Source: Chryseobacterium rhizoplanae
Lineage (GTDB): Bacteria > Bacteroidota > Bacteroidia > Flavobacteriales > Weeksellaceae
DNA: 64,000 nucleotides
Reading direction: 5' to 3'
Assembly: GCF_900182655.1 (NCBI RefSeq)
Contig: NZ_FXTC01000006.1
Location: 186,001 to 250,000 of the forward strand
The translations under genes and the position numbers were made by a program. The notes beneath the pieces are model-generated. The model had not been told where the DNA came from, did not search any database, and worked only from the letters and a program-made list of their open reading frames with translations. Positions 1 through 7,477 of the stretch are shown one piece after another (position 1 is the first letter of the stretch; every line of letters starts with the position of its first letter).

Positions 1-1481
1 GCAGGATTCGGGTAAATGCTTAGTTCTCCTTTTACTTTTACATCAGAAGTTCCAAGGAAGGATTGACATTCTGCGTTATATGTATCACCACTTATTGTCC
101 AGCCTTTGTTGTTAATCAGATAGTTTCTGGCAGTTACTGCTGCATTATGGGAATAAGTAAGAGGTAAAACTGAGGATAGGTTAATATTATTGGGTGTGGA
201 AGGATTCAGGCTCCAGCCATACAATGTGCTGTCATAATTCTGACAGTTCAACGCAGAGTTTTTAAACATATTGGAAGCGTTCAGTAAAGAACTCAGCTTC
301 CAGCTTCCTAAATTTTGATTAAAAAGAATCGCATTACTGAACATGTTGTTCATGTTTTTTACTAAAGCTACATTCCATTTTCCTATATTCTGATTGAATT
401 TTTTAGCACCATTGAACATATCCTGCATCCATTGTACTTTTCTGGTATCCCAATTGGAAATATTGCTGTTAAAATTCTCAGCATTATTAAACATGCCACT
501 CATAATGGTAGCACTGCCTGTATCCCATTGAGATAGATCTTGATTGAAAGTCTTTGCTCCATTAAACATATGATTCATTTCAATAATTTGTGAGGTATTC
601 CAGCTTCCGAGCGGTTGATTGAAATTTATAGCATTTGAAAACATGAATTCTGCATCAAGATTACTAGACATATCCCAGTTTCCGATAGGCTGATTAAACT
701 GAGTCGCTCCACTAAACATAGCGGCTGTAGCAGTTACTTTGGAGGTATCCCAATTTGCCAGTGGTTGATTGAAAAGCTTTGCAGCAGAGAATGTTATACC
801 CATCATGGTAACATTGGATGTGTTCCAGTCTCCAACCGGCTGGTTGAATACAAAACATCCTGAAAAAGTTCCCAGCAGTGTCGTTACATTGGAAGTATTC
901 CAGGTATTGATACTGGAGTTTCCCACTAAGCTGTAGCAGCCTAAAAACATGTGAGACATATCAGTTACCTCTTTCAGGTCCGGAACATCTGTTGCTGTAA
1001 AATCTAAAATTTTGCATGCCTGAAATGCCTGTTCCATAGAAGACCACTGAATGTTTCCCCATTGTTCTATTAATTGTATTTTATGAACATCCCCTACAAT
1101 TCCGTTATCGTTGAACATATCCCAGTCTGCAAATCTTATCTGATGAAAATTTCCGTTTCCATTGCTTACTTTCAACCGGTAAGTGGCATCTGATGGATTG
1201 GGGTTGTGCGGGACTCCGAAATCGATCAAGGTTTGATAAGCAGAAGTTACATTTAAGGTCGCATTGTGTGAAGGGTAGCCTATTTCTTCCCAATGGATTT
1301 TAAAGTTTGTCCCTCTTCCGGGAAACCAGATTTGATTAGTATTTGAGTTAACGGGAATTCCTGCATAAGGATAAGAAGGCGGGGGAAGGCTGGGTTTCCA
1401 TACCGTGATAAATTCATTTTGTGCCTTTACCAGGAATATCAGCAAAAGAAAAACAAGTGTTGGAATTTTTTTAAAAATCAT
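1..1481 (-). CDS. BspA/DUF285-type surface protein, T9SS cargo (3' end outside window)
   Basis: Reading leftward from the ATG at 1481, the frame stays open to the window edge. It opens with a signal peptide (MIFKKIPTLVFLLLIF) and then a region like the neighbouring protein at 1505-2827. After that come repeated units of about 24 residues of the type FNQPLGNWDTSNVTDM, the DUF285 (BspA-like) repeat. The last visible residues read GELSIYPNP, the usual start of a type IX secretion C-terminal sorting domain, so only some 70 residues are probably missing. DUF285 proteins are surface or secreted proteins; some bind host matrix, but the role here is unknown. Only 23 bp separate it from the upstream paralogue, so the two are probably co-transcribed. 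Confidence 0.85.
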   Translation of the reverse strand, partial: MIFKKIPTLVFLLLIFLVKAQNEFITVWKPSLPPPSYPYAGIPVNSNTNQIWFPGRGTNFKIHWEEIGYPSHNATLNVTSAYQTLIDFGVPHNPNPSDATYRLKVSNGNGNFHQIRFADWDMFNDNGIVGDVHKIQLIEQWGNIQWSSMEQAFQACKILDFTATDVPDLKEVTDMSHMFLGCYSLVGNSSINTWNTSNVTTLLGTFSGCFVFNQPVGDWNTSNVTMMGITFSAAKLFNQPLANWDTSKVTATAAMFSGATQFNQPIGNWDMSSNLDAEFMFSNAINFNQPLGSWNTSQIIEMNHMFNGAKTFNQDLSQWDTGSATIMSGMFNNAENFNSNISNWDTRKVQWMQDMFNGAKKFNQNIGKWNVALVKNMNNMFSNAILFNQNLGSWKLSSLLNASNMFKNSALNCQNYDSTLYGWSLNPSTPNNINLSSVLPLTYSHNAAVTARNYLINNKGWTISGDTYNAECQSFLGTSDVKVKGELSIYPNP

Positions 1482-1504
1482 GGTTATCGTTTTATGGTAT
1501 TAGT

Positions 1505-2827
1505 TTATTGTTTGATGAACGGGAGTGAATGAATTGTATTCTTTGTCAGAACTTGAAGGATATAATTTCCCGGAGACAAAAGTCTGACATTAATCTTTTC
1601 ATATTCAAGGTTGTCCTTGGCAACAGTTCTTCCGCTCATATCGGTGATAATATAACTTACTGCATTGGGAATATTTTTCAGATGAATATGATCTTTTGAG
1701 GGATTGGGATAAATAGATGCTTTGCCGGTAATCTCTCTTTCAGAAGTTGAAAGTGTCTGATTGCACAGTCCGTTATAAGAATCGCCTGATATAGTCCAGC
1801 CTTTAGAATTGATTAAAAAATTTCTTGCGGCTACGGCATCAGCATGAGAATAAACTAATGGAGCAGCGCTTGACAGGTTAATATTAGCAGGGGTTGATGA
1901 GCTTTGACTCCACCCGTAAAGCGTTTTATCATAATTCAGGCAGCTCATCGCAGAATTGAGAAACATACCCGTAGCTGTTGTTAACGAACTTAAATTCCAT
2001 CTTCCAATATCCTGATTAAAAGCGGTGTTATGGAACATTTCGTTCATATTGGTGACATTGGCTGTATTCCAGTTTTGAAGATCCTGGTTGAAATTTTCTG
2101 AATCATGAAACATATGCTCCATAGTGGTCACGTTTGCTGTATTCCATTCGCTGAGAGGCTGGTTGAATCCGGTATAGTCAAACATATAGGACATATCTGT
2201 AACATTCGAAGTATCCCAGTTTCCCAGCGGCTGGTTGAAGAGATTATCGTCCCCAAACATATAATACATATCTGTAATGGTAGTTGTATCCCATGTATTG
2301 AAAGAGGAATTACCAACTAATGATATACATAAATAAAACATCTGGCGCATACTGGTTACCATGCTGAGGTCTGGTGCATCAGTAGCCGTAACATCCATAT
2401 TGTCGCAGTATACAAAAGCATTGTCAAAGCTTTTCCATTTTATATTTCCCCATTGGGTAATTTGGGTAATTTTTGAACGGTCTGAAGCATTATAAGTAGG
2501 AATTAATGTATTGTCAAAGAATCTCACCTGATCGAAACTTCCGTTTCCATCACTGATTTTGATTTTGTAGCTGGCTTGGGCAGGAGAGGGGTTTAATGGT
2601 GTTCCTAAATTGATGATGAATTCAGTAGTGGAAGTTACATTATTCATCGTCCCGTTATGTTGCGGATATCCTACCTCTTCCCAAGATACCTTGAAATTGG
2701 TTCCCCGGCCCGGAAATTTAATGTTTTGTGCGTTATGGGTTTTCCAGATAGTGATAAACTCATTCTGAGCTTTTATTGTGAGTATAAACAAAAGGAAAAT
2801 GAGTAATGAGATTTTTTTTAAAATCAT
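1505..2827 (-). CDS. BspA/DUF285-type surface protein with T9SS sorting domain
   Basis: A 440-residue protein. It has an N-terminal signal peptide ending near KAQ, a GRGTNFKVSWEEVGYP segment, and several DUF285 repeats (FNQPLGNWDTSNVTDMSYMF and variants) across about residues 140-310. The C-terminal domain starts at SIYPNPSKDHIHL and runs to LPFIKQ, a type A sorting domain of the type IX secretion system. It should cross the outer membrane through that system, whose PorU and PorV components are encoded at 10.8-16.0 kb. It is a tandem paralogue of the gene to its left, which has a longer N-terminal insertion. The actual ligand or function cannot be read from the sequence. Confidence 0.88.
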   Translation of the reverse strand: MILKKISLLIFLLFILTIKAQNEFITIWKTHNAQNIKFPGRGTNFKVSWEEVGYPQHNGTMNNVTSTTEFIINLGTPLNPSPAQASYKIKISDGNGSFDQVRFFDNTLIPTYNASDRSKITQITQWGNIKWKSFDNAFVYCDNMDVTATDAPDLSMVTSMRQMFYLCISLVGNSSFNTWDTTTITDMYYMFGDDNLFNQPLGNWDTSNVTDMSYMFDYTGFNQPLSEWNTANVTTMEHMFHDSENFNQDLQNWNTANVTNMNEMFHNTAFNQDIGRWNLSSLTTATGMFLNSAMSCLNYDKTLYGWSQSSSTPANINLSSAAPLVYSHADAVAARNFLINSKGWTISGDSYNGLCNQTLSTSEREITGKASIYPNPSKDHIHLKNIPNAVSYIITDMSGRTVAKDNLEYEKINVRLLSPGNYILQVLTKNTIHSLPFIKQ

Positions 2828-2980
2828 GATTATAGTTTATGGTATTAGTTTTAAGGTGAAAATAGAAATAAGTGAATATTTTTAATTATATCTCTATTTT
2901 ATGATATAAATATATGAAAATTTTAAAATATTAGTAATATTATTCGTTAATCTTTTAAGTTTTGTTTATTTTGATCAAAT

Positions 2981-3008
2981 AAAAAACTCTCCGTTTTGGA
3001 GAGTTTTA
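2981..3008 (-). terminator. Rho-independent terminator of yiaA
   Basis: Perfect 10-bp inverted repeat AAAACTCTCC / GGAGAGTTTT (2983-2992 and 2998-3007) with a 5-nt loop, just past the yiaA stop. On the minus strand the stem is followed by a T-rich tract. Confidence 0.8.
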
Positions 3009-3010
3009 TT

Positions 3011-3403
3011 TTATTCCTGAAGCATATTGTCACGGGTGTTTTTCTGGACTGCTATAGCTCCGAAGAGCGCGAGCAAAAAGGCAAAGGCATAAAAACCTTT
3101 TTCACTTGGAAGGATAGTGGCGTTCCAAAGTCCGATGGCCAGCAATATAATAGATGATAATGTGGCAAACCAGCAGATCCCATAATAAATATCTGTTACC
3201 TGAATGTTTTCTAACCTGTCGCGCACTGCTTTCTGTAGAGAAACAACTGCAAATAAGCCATAAAGAAGAATGGTGAAATAATATCCCTTTTCATTCAGCA
3301 GCATTTCCGCTCTTGCAAGACCCACGATAAAGCCGATCATTCCTGCTCCCAACGCTACCCACGATGCAGCCACAAATGCATTCGATACTCTTTGTTTTTT
3401 CAT
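3011..3403 (-). CDS. yiaA: YiaA-like inner-membrane protein
   Basis: A 130-residue membrane protein made of two similar halves, each with two hydrophobic helices (YiaA/B two-helix domain). The hallmark NEKGYYF is at about residues 38-44, SEKGFYAFAFLLALFGAIA follows in the second half, and there is an ending VQKNTRDN. This matches the E. coli YiaA family closely in length and motifs. The family lies in the inner membrane and its biochemical role is not established. It is a single-gene unit with its own terminator. Confidence 0.85.
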   Translation of the reverse strand: MKKQRVSNAFVAASWVALGAGMIGFIVGLARAEMLLNEKGYYFTILLYGLFAVVSLQKAVRDRLENIQVTDIYYGICWFATLSSIILLAIGLWNATILPSEKGFYAFAFLLALFGAIAVQKNTRDNMLQE

Positions 3404-3510
3404 AGTTTAATGTTTATTTTAAGAGGGCTAAGATATTCATTTTTTGTAAATAGAGCTGTAGTAAAGAGGAAATATGGGTAAAATACGGTATATATGCCTG
3501 CATTCAATAT

Positions 3511-3584
3511 TTTTTAAGTTTTGGCTAAAGCCGATGGAATGTATTGATTAGTAAGACGGACTAAAGTCCGTCCTATTGAATAAG
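3511..3584 (-). repeat. Dispersed two-hairpin repeat, copy 1 (reverse orientation)
   Basis: Contains the palindromes TTGGCTAAAGCC and GACGGACTAAAGTCCGTC, ending in CTATTGAATAAG. Read on the minus strand it matches copies at 34313, 47577 and 57003: TTCAATAG, a G/C-rich TTTAG palindrome, a spacer of about 25 nt, then a GGCTTTAGCC palindrome and AAAA. It lies in the 275-bp gap between a lipoprotein gene and yiaA, where I see no coding sequence. Confidence 0.75.
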
Positions 3585-3646
3585 AATAAAACTTCCAGAG
3601 ATATAACCAGCTCCCACACACCGGATCTGAAAATCACATTCCCAAT

Positions 3647-3675
3647 AAAAAACTCTCCAAATTGGAGAGCTTTTG
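3647..3675 (-). terminator. Rho-independent terminator
   Basis: Stem CTCTCC / GGAGAG (3653-3658, 3664-3669) flanked by A- and T-runs, 4 bp past the stop of the lipoprotein gene at 3679. Both flanks could serve, but the position fits the minus-strand gene. Confidence 0.7.
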
Positions 3676-3678
3676 TTT

Positions 3679-4482
3679 TTATTGAGTGATATATTCGTAA
3701 TTATATTGAGCAGAAAGGCTTCCATTAGCTTCTTTTGAGACAACCTGCACAGGAAAACCGGCGCTGTTGTATTGAATCGTGGAAGTTCGGGTTTGGTTTT
3801 GTGTCCAGACTCCATTGCTTTTGAAACTTATCTTTTCTGTAAGATAATTGTTTTTACTTGCAGCATAGGCTCCTCCCATCATAATTTTTAAATATTTATT
3901 GATATTGATGTATGGGTTCAGCTTATCATCGTAAGAGTAAACAATTTTAGTGCTGTAGCTGGAACCTCCACCTTCTGAAGTTTCTGATGAAATATTGTTT
4001 CCATCATAAGTGAAAGTGTCCACGATCGGATTGGAACAGGCTGGTGACTGGCAAAGAGATGAAGAAATCATCTGTCCGTTGGTATTATAGTTATAAGTAA
4101 TCGTTCTGTTGTAATCCGGATTACTGGTGTATATTGCCTTAACAGTAGTTAGTAGATCCCCATTGTAAGTATATGCCGAATAATAGTCTACGGTGCCATC
4201 TGGCCTATAATAAGTGGTCTTTGTAGGTTTTCCGTTACTGTATTCGAACTCGGATGATCCTGATGAGGATAACGTTTTGATAAGTTCACCTTGATTATTG
4301 TATTCAAGCGTTTGTATGCTGGTCTGTGGCTGAGCCGGGTTGTCGTAGTAAACTATAGTAACTTTACTTAATAATACCTTTGGTTCGGAAGGTGTATTGG
4401 TTCCATCATTATCATCATTGCTGCTGCAGCTGTTAAAGAATAGCACAGAGCTCATGAGTCCTAGAAATAAGAAATTTTTCAT
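3679..4482 (-). CDS. Lipoprotein with YD-repeat-like body
   Basis: A 267-residue protein if started at the ATG at 4482. That start gives a standard lipoprotein signal (MKNFLFLGLMSSVLFFNSC) followed by an acidic SSNDDNDG linker. A start 48 bp further upstream would put extra residues before the signal, so I rejected it. The body has repeated short strands (YNNQGELIKTL, YNGDLLTTVK, YNTNGQMIS, YDGNNISSE), resembling the YD/RHS-like lipoproteins common in Flavobacteriia. It is likely anchored in the outer membrane. Function unknown. Terminators lie on both sides, so it is probably monocistronic. Confidence 0.78.
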   Translation of the reverse strand: MKNFLFLGLMSSVLFFNSCSSNDDNDGTNTPSEPKVLLSKVTIVYYDNPAQPQTSIQTLEYNNQGELIKTLSSSGSSEFEYSNGKPTKTTYYRPDGTVDYYSAYTYNGDLLTTVKAIYTSNPDYNRTITYNYNTNGQMISSSLCQSPACSNPIVDTFTYDGNNISSETSEGGGSSYSTKIVYSYDDKLNPYININKYLKIMMGGAYAASKNNYLTEKISFKSNGVWTQNQTRTSTIQYNSAGFPVQVVSKEANGSLSAQYNYEYITQ

Positions 4483-4530
4483 GTTATTAATTTTAGCTGA
4501 CAAAAATAAGAAATGCTTCATATGCTGCAT

Positions 4531-4562
4531 AAAAAAATCCCGCTATCTTAGAAATAGTGGGA
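4531..4562 (-). terminator. Rho-independent terminator of ahcY
   Basis: Stem TCCCGCTAT / ATAGTGGGA (4538-4546, 4554-4562, one G-T pair), followed on the minus strand by seven T. It sits 24 bp past the ahcY stop. Confidence 0.8.
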
Positions 4563-4585
4563 TCATATCATGTTTTATATAGATC

Positions 4586-5899
4586 TTAGTATCTGTAGTA
4601 TTCAGGCTTGAATGGGCCTTTTACGTCAACTCCGATGTATTCAGCCTGCTCAGGAGAAAGAGTTTCAAGCTCTACGCTTAATTTCTTAAGGTGTAAAGCC
4701 GCTACTTTTTCATCCAAGTGCTTAGGAAGCATATATACTTCGTTTTTGTATGCAGCTGAGTTATTCCATAATTCGATCTGTGCCAAAGTCTGGTTAGAGA
4801 AAGAGTTAGACATTACGAAACTTGGGTGGCCTGTAGCACATCCTAAGTTTACCAATCTACCTTCAGCCAGAATGATTACTTCTTTTCCTTCAATTGTATA
4901 GATATCAACCTGAGGTTTCACTTCAGATTTAGTCTGACCGTAGTTTTTGTTTAACCAAGCCATATCGATTTCATTATCGAAGTGACCAATGTTACAAACG
5001 ATCGCTTTATCTTTCATTTTAAGGAAGTGCTCTCCTCTTACGATATTGAAGTTACCTGTTGTAGTGATGATGATATCAGCGTTGTCTACCACAGTGTCTA
5101 ATCTTTTTACTTCATAACCGTCCATAGCAGCCTGAAGCGCACAGATTGGGTCAATTTCCGTAACAGTAACAATAGAACCAGCTCCTCTGAAAGAAGCAGC
5201 AGTACCTTTACCTACGTCTCCGTATCCGCAAACTACCACTCTTTTTCCGGCTAACATTACGTCTGTAGCTCTTCTTACTGCATCTACAGCAGATTCTTTA
5301 CATCCGTATTTATTGTCGAATTTAGATTTAGTAACTGAATCATTTACGTTGATGGCAGGCATTACCAAAGTTCCGTTCTTCATTCTTTCGTACAGTCTGT
5401 GAACCCCTGTAGTGGTTTCTTCAGAAAGTCCTTTGATATCTTTTGTGAATTCAGGGTATTTATCAAAAACCATGTTTGTTAAATCTCCACCATCATCCAA
5501 AATCATGTTTAATGGCTTTCTGTCTTCACCAAAGAATAGAGTCTGCTCAATACACCAGTCAAACTCCTCTTCATTTAAACCTTTCCAGGCATATACCGGA
5601 ATTCCTGCAGCAGCAATAGCAGCAGCAGCGTGGTCCTGTGTAGAGAAAATATTACAAGATGACCAGGTAACTTCAGCTCCTAAAGCTACCAATGTCTCGA
5701 TAAGCACAGCCGTTTGGATCGTCATGTGAAGACATCCTGCGATTCTTGCTCCTTTAAGAGGTTGAGATGGTCCGTATTCTTCACGGATAGACATCAAACC
5801 GGGCATTTCTGCTTCTGCAAGGGTAATTTCTTTTCTACCCCATTCTGCAAGGGAGATATCCTTAACTTTATAAGGAACGTATTGTGTTGTAGTACTCAT
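4586..5899 (-). CDS. ahcY: Adenosylhomocysteinase (SAH hydrolase)
   Basis: A 437-residue cytosolic enzyme that splits S-adenosylhomocysteine into adenosine and homocysteine, with tightly bound NAD, as part of the activated methyl cycle. Visible hallmarks are [16 protein letters not shown] near the N-terminus, the NAD-binding [17 protein letters not shown] segment, [11 protein letters not shown], and the C-terminal KPEYYRY tail that closes over the cofactor of the neighbouring subunit. Length is normal for the family. The start at 5899 ([20 protein letters not shown]) fits a -7 element 40 bp upstream. I see no SAH or SAM riboswitch in the leader. Confidence 0.97.
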   Translation of the reverse strand: MSTTTQYVPYKVKDISLAEWGRKEITLAEAEMPGLMSIREEYGPSQPLKGARIAGCLHMTIQTAVLIETLVALGAEVTWSSCNIFSTQDHAAAAIAAAGIPVYAWKGLNEEEFDWCIEQTLFFGEDRKPLNMILDDGGDLTNMVFDKYPEFTKDIKGLSEETTTGVHRLYERMKNGTLVMPAINVNDSVTKSKFDNKYGCKESAVDAVRRATDVMLAGKRVVVCGYGDVGKGTAASFRGAGSIVTVTEIDPICALQAAMDGYEVKRLDTVVDNADIIITTTGNFNIVRGEHFLKMKDKAIVCNIGHFDNEIDMAWLNKNYGQTKSEVKPQVDIYTIEGKEVIILAEGRLVNLGCATGHPSFVMSNSFSNQTLAQIELWNNSAAYKNEVYMLPKHLDEKVAALHLKKLSVELETLSPEQAEYIGVDVKGPFKPEYYRY

Positions 5900-5939
5900 A
5901 TGTAATGAATAATTTTTAAATTCAATTGATAACGAAAGG

Positions 5940-5947
5940 CAAAATTA
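5940..5947 (-). promoter_or_regulatory. Putative -7 element of ahcY
   Basis: Minus-strand TAATTTTG matches the Bacteroidota -7 consensus TAnnTTTG, 40 bp before the ahcY ATG. No clear -33 TTTG was found. Confidence 0.45.
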
Positions 5948-6065
5948 CGATTAATAATTAAGATATAAAAACGACACTTCAAGTTCAGTTTTATGAGATT
6001 AAACATGAATTAATATTATTTAGTCTTAATATAAATAATTAATTTTAGCTGATAAATAATATATC

Positions 6066-6584
6066 ATGAGTCAAACCCATACAGAAAAGAAAATCAAACC
6101 TGTTGCGCCAAAAGTACAAGAACTGATCAATGCTTCTAAAAGCATTATTCTGGCTACTGTAGATGCCGAAGGGAATCCCAATTCAAGCTATGCACCTTTT
6201 GTTCAGGTAGAGCAGACGTTTTATATTCTGGTATCTTTCATGGCAAAACATACTAAGAACCTTGCTGATGGCAGAAAAACATCCATCATGTTTATTGAAG
6301 ATGAATCAGCTACGAAACAGATCTATGCCCGCGAAAGGCTGACTATTGAAGCCGCAGTATCTCAGATTGAAAGAGATTCTGATGTATGGAATACTGTAGT
6401 TTCCCAACTTAAAGAAACTCACGGTAAAGTAGTGGATGTCATTTCCGAAATGGGAGATTTTATTTTAATTGCCTTGCAGCCTGTAAAAGGATCTTATGTA
6501 AATGGATTCGGGAGCGCTTATTTTGTAGATGCAAATCTTGAAATTGTAGAGCACAGAAATGATGTAAATCATCAGTCTAAATAA
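6066..6584 (+). CDS. HugZ/HutZ-type haem utilisation protein (PNPOx-like fold)
   Basis: A 172-residue protein of the pyridoxamine-5'-phosphate-oxidase-like split-barrel superfamily. Three features place it in the HugZ/HutZ branch: the N-terminal segment IILATVDAEGNPNSSYAPF, the central FMVKHTKNLA-type stretch (FMAKHTKNLADGRKTSIMF), and the C-terminal GDFILIALQPVKGSYVNGFG. That branch binds and degrades haem or aids iron release, in the cytoplasm. It lacks the extra N-terminal domain of longer HugZ proteins. It stands alone, with a repeat-filled gap downstream. The haem role is by family; no iron-regulated site was identified. Confidence 0.78.
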   Translation: MSQTHTEKKIKPVAPKVQELINASKSIILATVDAEGNPNSSYAPFVQVEQTFYILVSFMAKHTKNLADGRKTSIMFIEDESATKQIYARERLTIEAAVSQIERDSDVWNTVVSQLKETHGKVVDVISEMGDFILIALQPVKGSYVNGFGSAYFVDANLEIVEHRNDVNHQSK

Positions 6585-6586
6585 TT

Positions 6587-6824
6587 AAGCTGGGAGCTGG
6601 AAGAAGGATGCTGGAAGTTTGTAAAGAGTAAGGAAGCAAAGAGTTTGTTTTTTTCTCAACGGATTCTTCAGTCTGAAAATTCTTTTTACTACGAATAGTA
6701 ACTCCCATCTTCCAGCTCCCATCTTCCTTTCCTCATTCCTTTTTTCATCAAACGATTTTTTCTGACTTTGTTTATCTGTTGTTTTTATAACAAATAATAG
6801 CTTCCATCCTCCAGCTCCCAGCTT
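6587..6824. repeat. Long imperfect inverted repeat, GGGAGCTGGAAG family, copy A
   Basis: A purine-rich left arm starting AAGCTGGGAGCTGGAAG (6587) is mirrored by a pyrimidine-rich arm ending CCTCCAGCTCCCAGCTT (6824). A second CT-rich block lies at 6702-6728. Related elements sit at 19161-19316 and 62301-62422. It is non-coding and fills most of the gap before the phosphopantetheinyl transferase gene. Confidence 0.65.
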
Positions 6825-6838
6825 CAAGCTTTTTTTAG

Positions 6839-6846
6839 TATTTTTG
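6839..6846 (+). promoter_or_regulatory. Putative -7 element
   Basis: TATTTTTG matches TAnnTTTG and lies 16 bp before the ATG at 6863. The -33 region would fall in the right arm of the inverted repeat and shows no TTTG. Confidence 0.4.
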
Positions 6847-6862
6847 TCTCATATAAAAAAGA

Positions 6863-7477
6863 ATGCCACTCTACAGAGATTTTTCAGATGATAATGCCAC
6901 CATCCTTGTTTGGAAGTATGATGAAAGTGAAGAGCTTGATATCAACCAACTTCTGGAGCCGGAAAATGCTGAAAAAGTAAAGGATTATCATCCCAAAAAA
7001 TTATTGGAAGTTCTGATGGTACGCAAGCTCCTGAAAGGATTAAAGCCCCATTCTAAGATTTTATATAAAGAAAGAGAGCCTTTTCTTTCTCCCAATGATG
7101 CGGAAATTTCTATCACGCATTCATTTCCCTTTGCAGCCATCGCCATTTCTAAAAATAAAATAGGAATTGATGTTGAAAAGTTCAATCCTAAGATTTTAAG
7201 GGTGATCGATAAATTTACCTATGAAAATGAGCGTGGATTCATTCCTGAAGATAAAGCAGATACTTTTTATACAATTATATGGAGTGTAAAAGAAAGTATG
7301 TACAAAATTCACCACTCAAAATACTGGTCTTTAAAGAAAAACTATGAGGTAAAGCCTTTCGAGCTGAAACATATTCATAAAATAAGCTGCCGTGTCTATG
7401 ACGACCAGTTTTCAGATGAATTCAAAGCCAGGGTAGAGTTTTTTGACGACTATTGCTTTACGATTGTGGAGGAGTAG
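6863..7477 (+). CDS. 4'-phosphopantetheinyl transferase superfamily protein
   Basis: A 204-residue protein that should move 4'-phosphopantetheine from coenzyme A onto a serine of acyl- or peptidyl-carrier proteins. The two signature motifs are present: GIDVE at residues 101-105 (Mg-binding Asp103 and Glu105) and WSVKESMYK at 140-148 (Glu144, Lys148). Length and layout resemble the Sfp/AcpT group more than the shorter AcpS. The carrier protein it serves is not encoded nearby. Its 3' end overlaps the convergent FUSC gene by 20 bp, an arrangement that gives antisense transcripts at both 3' ends. Confidence 0.85.
   Translation: MPLYRDFSDDNATILVWKYDESEELDINQLLEPENAEKVKDYHPKKLLEVLMVRKLLKGLKPHSKILYKEREPFLSPNDAEISITHSFPFAAIAISKNKIGIDVEKFNPKILRVIDKFTYENERGFIPEDKADTFYTIIWSVKESMYKIHHSKYWSLKKNYEVKPFELKHIHKISCRVYDDQFSDEFKARVEFFDDYCFTIVEE

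Noticed and set aside
5900..6065. SAH or SAM riboswitch before ahcY
   Set aside because: The leader is short and AT-rich with no conserved riboswitch core.
6585..6827. 80-codon open frame on the minus strand
   Set aside because: It lies wholly in the GGGAGCTGGAAG inverted repeat, its product is low-complexity and it has no homologue I know.
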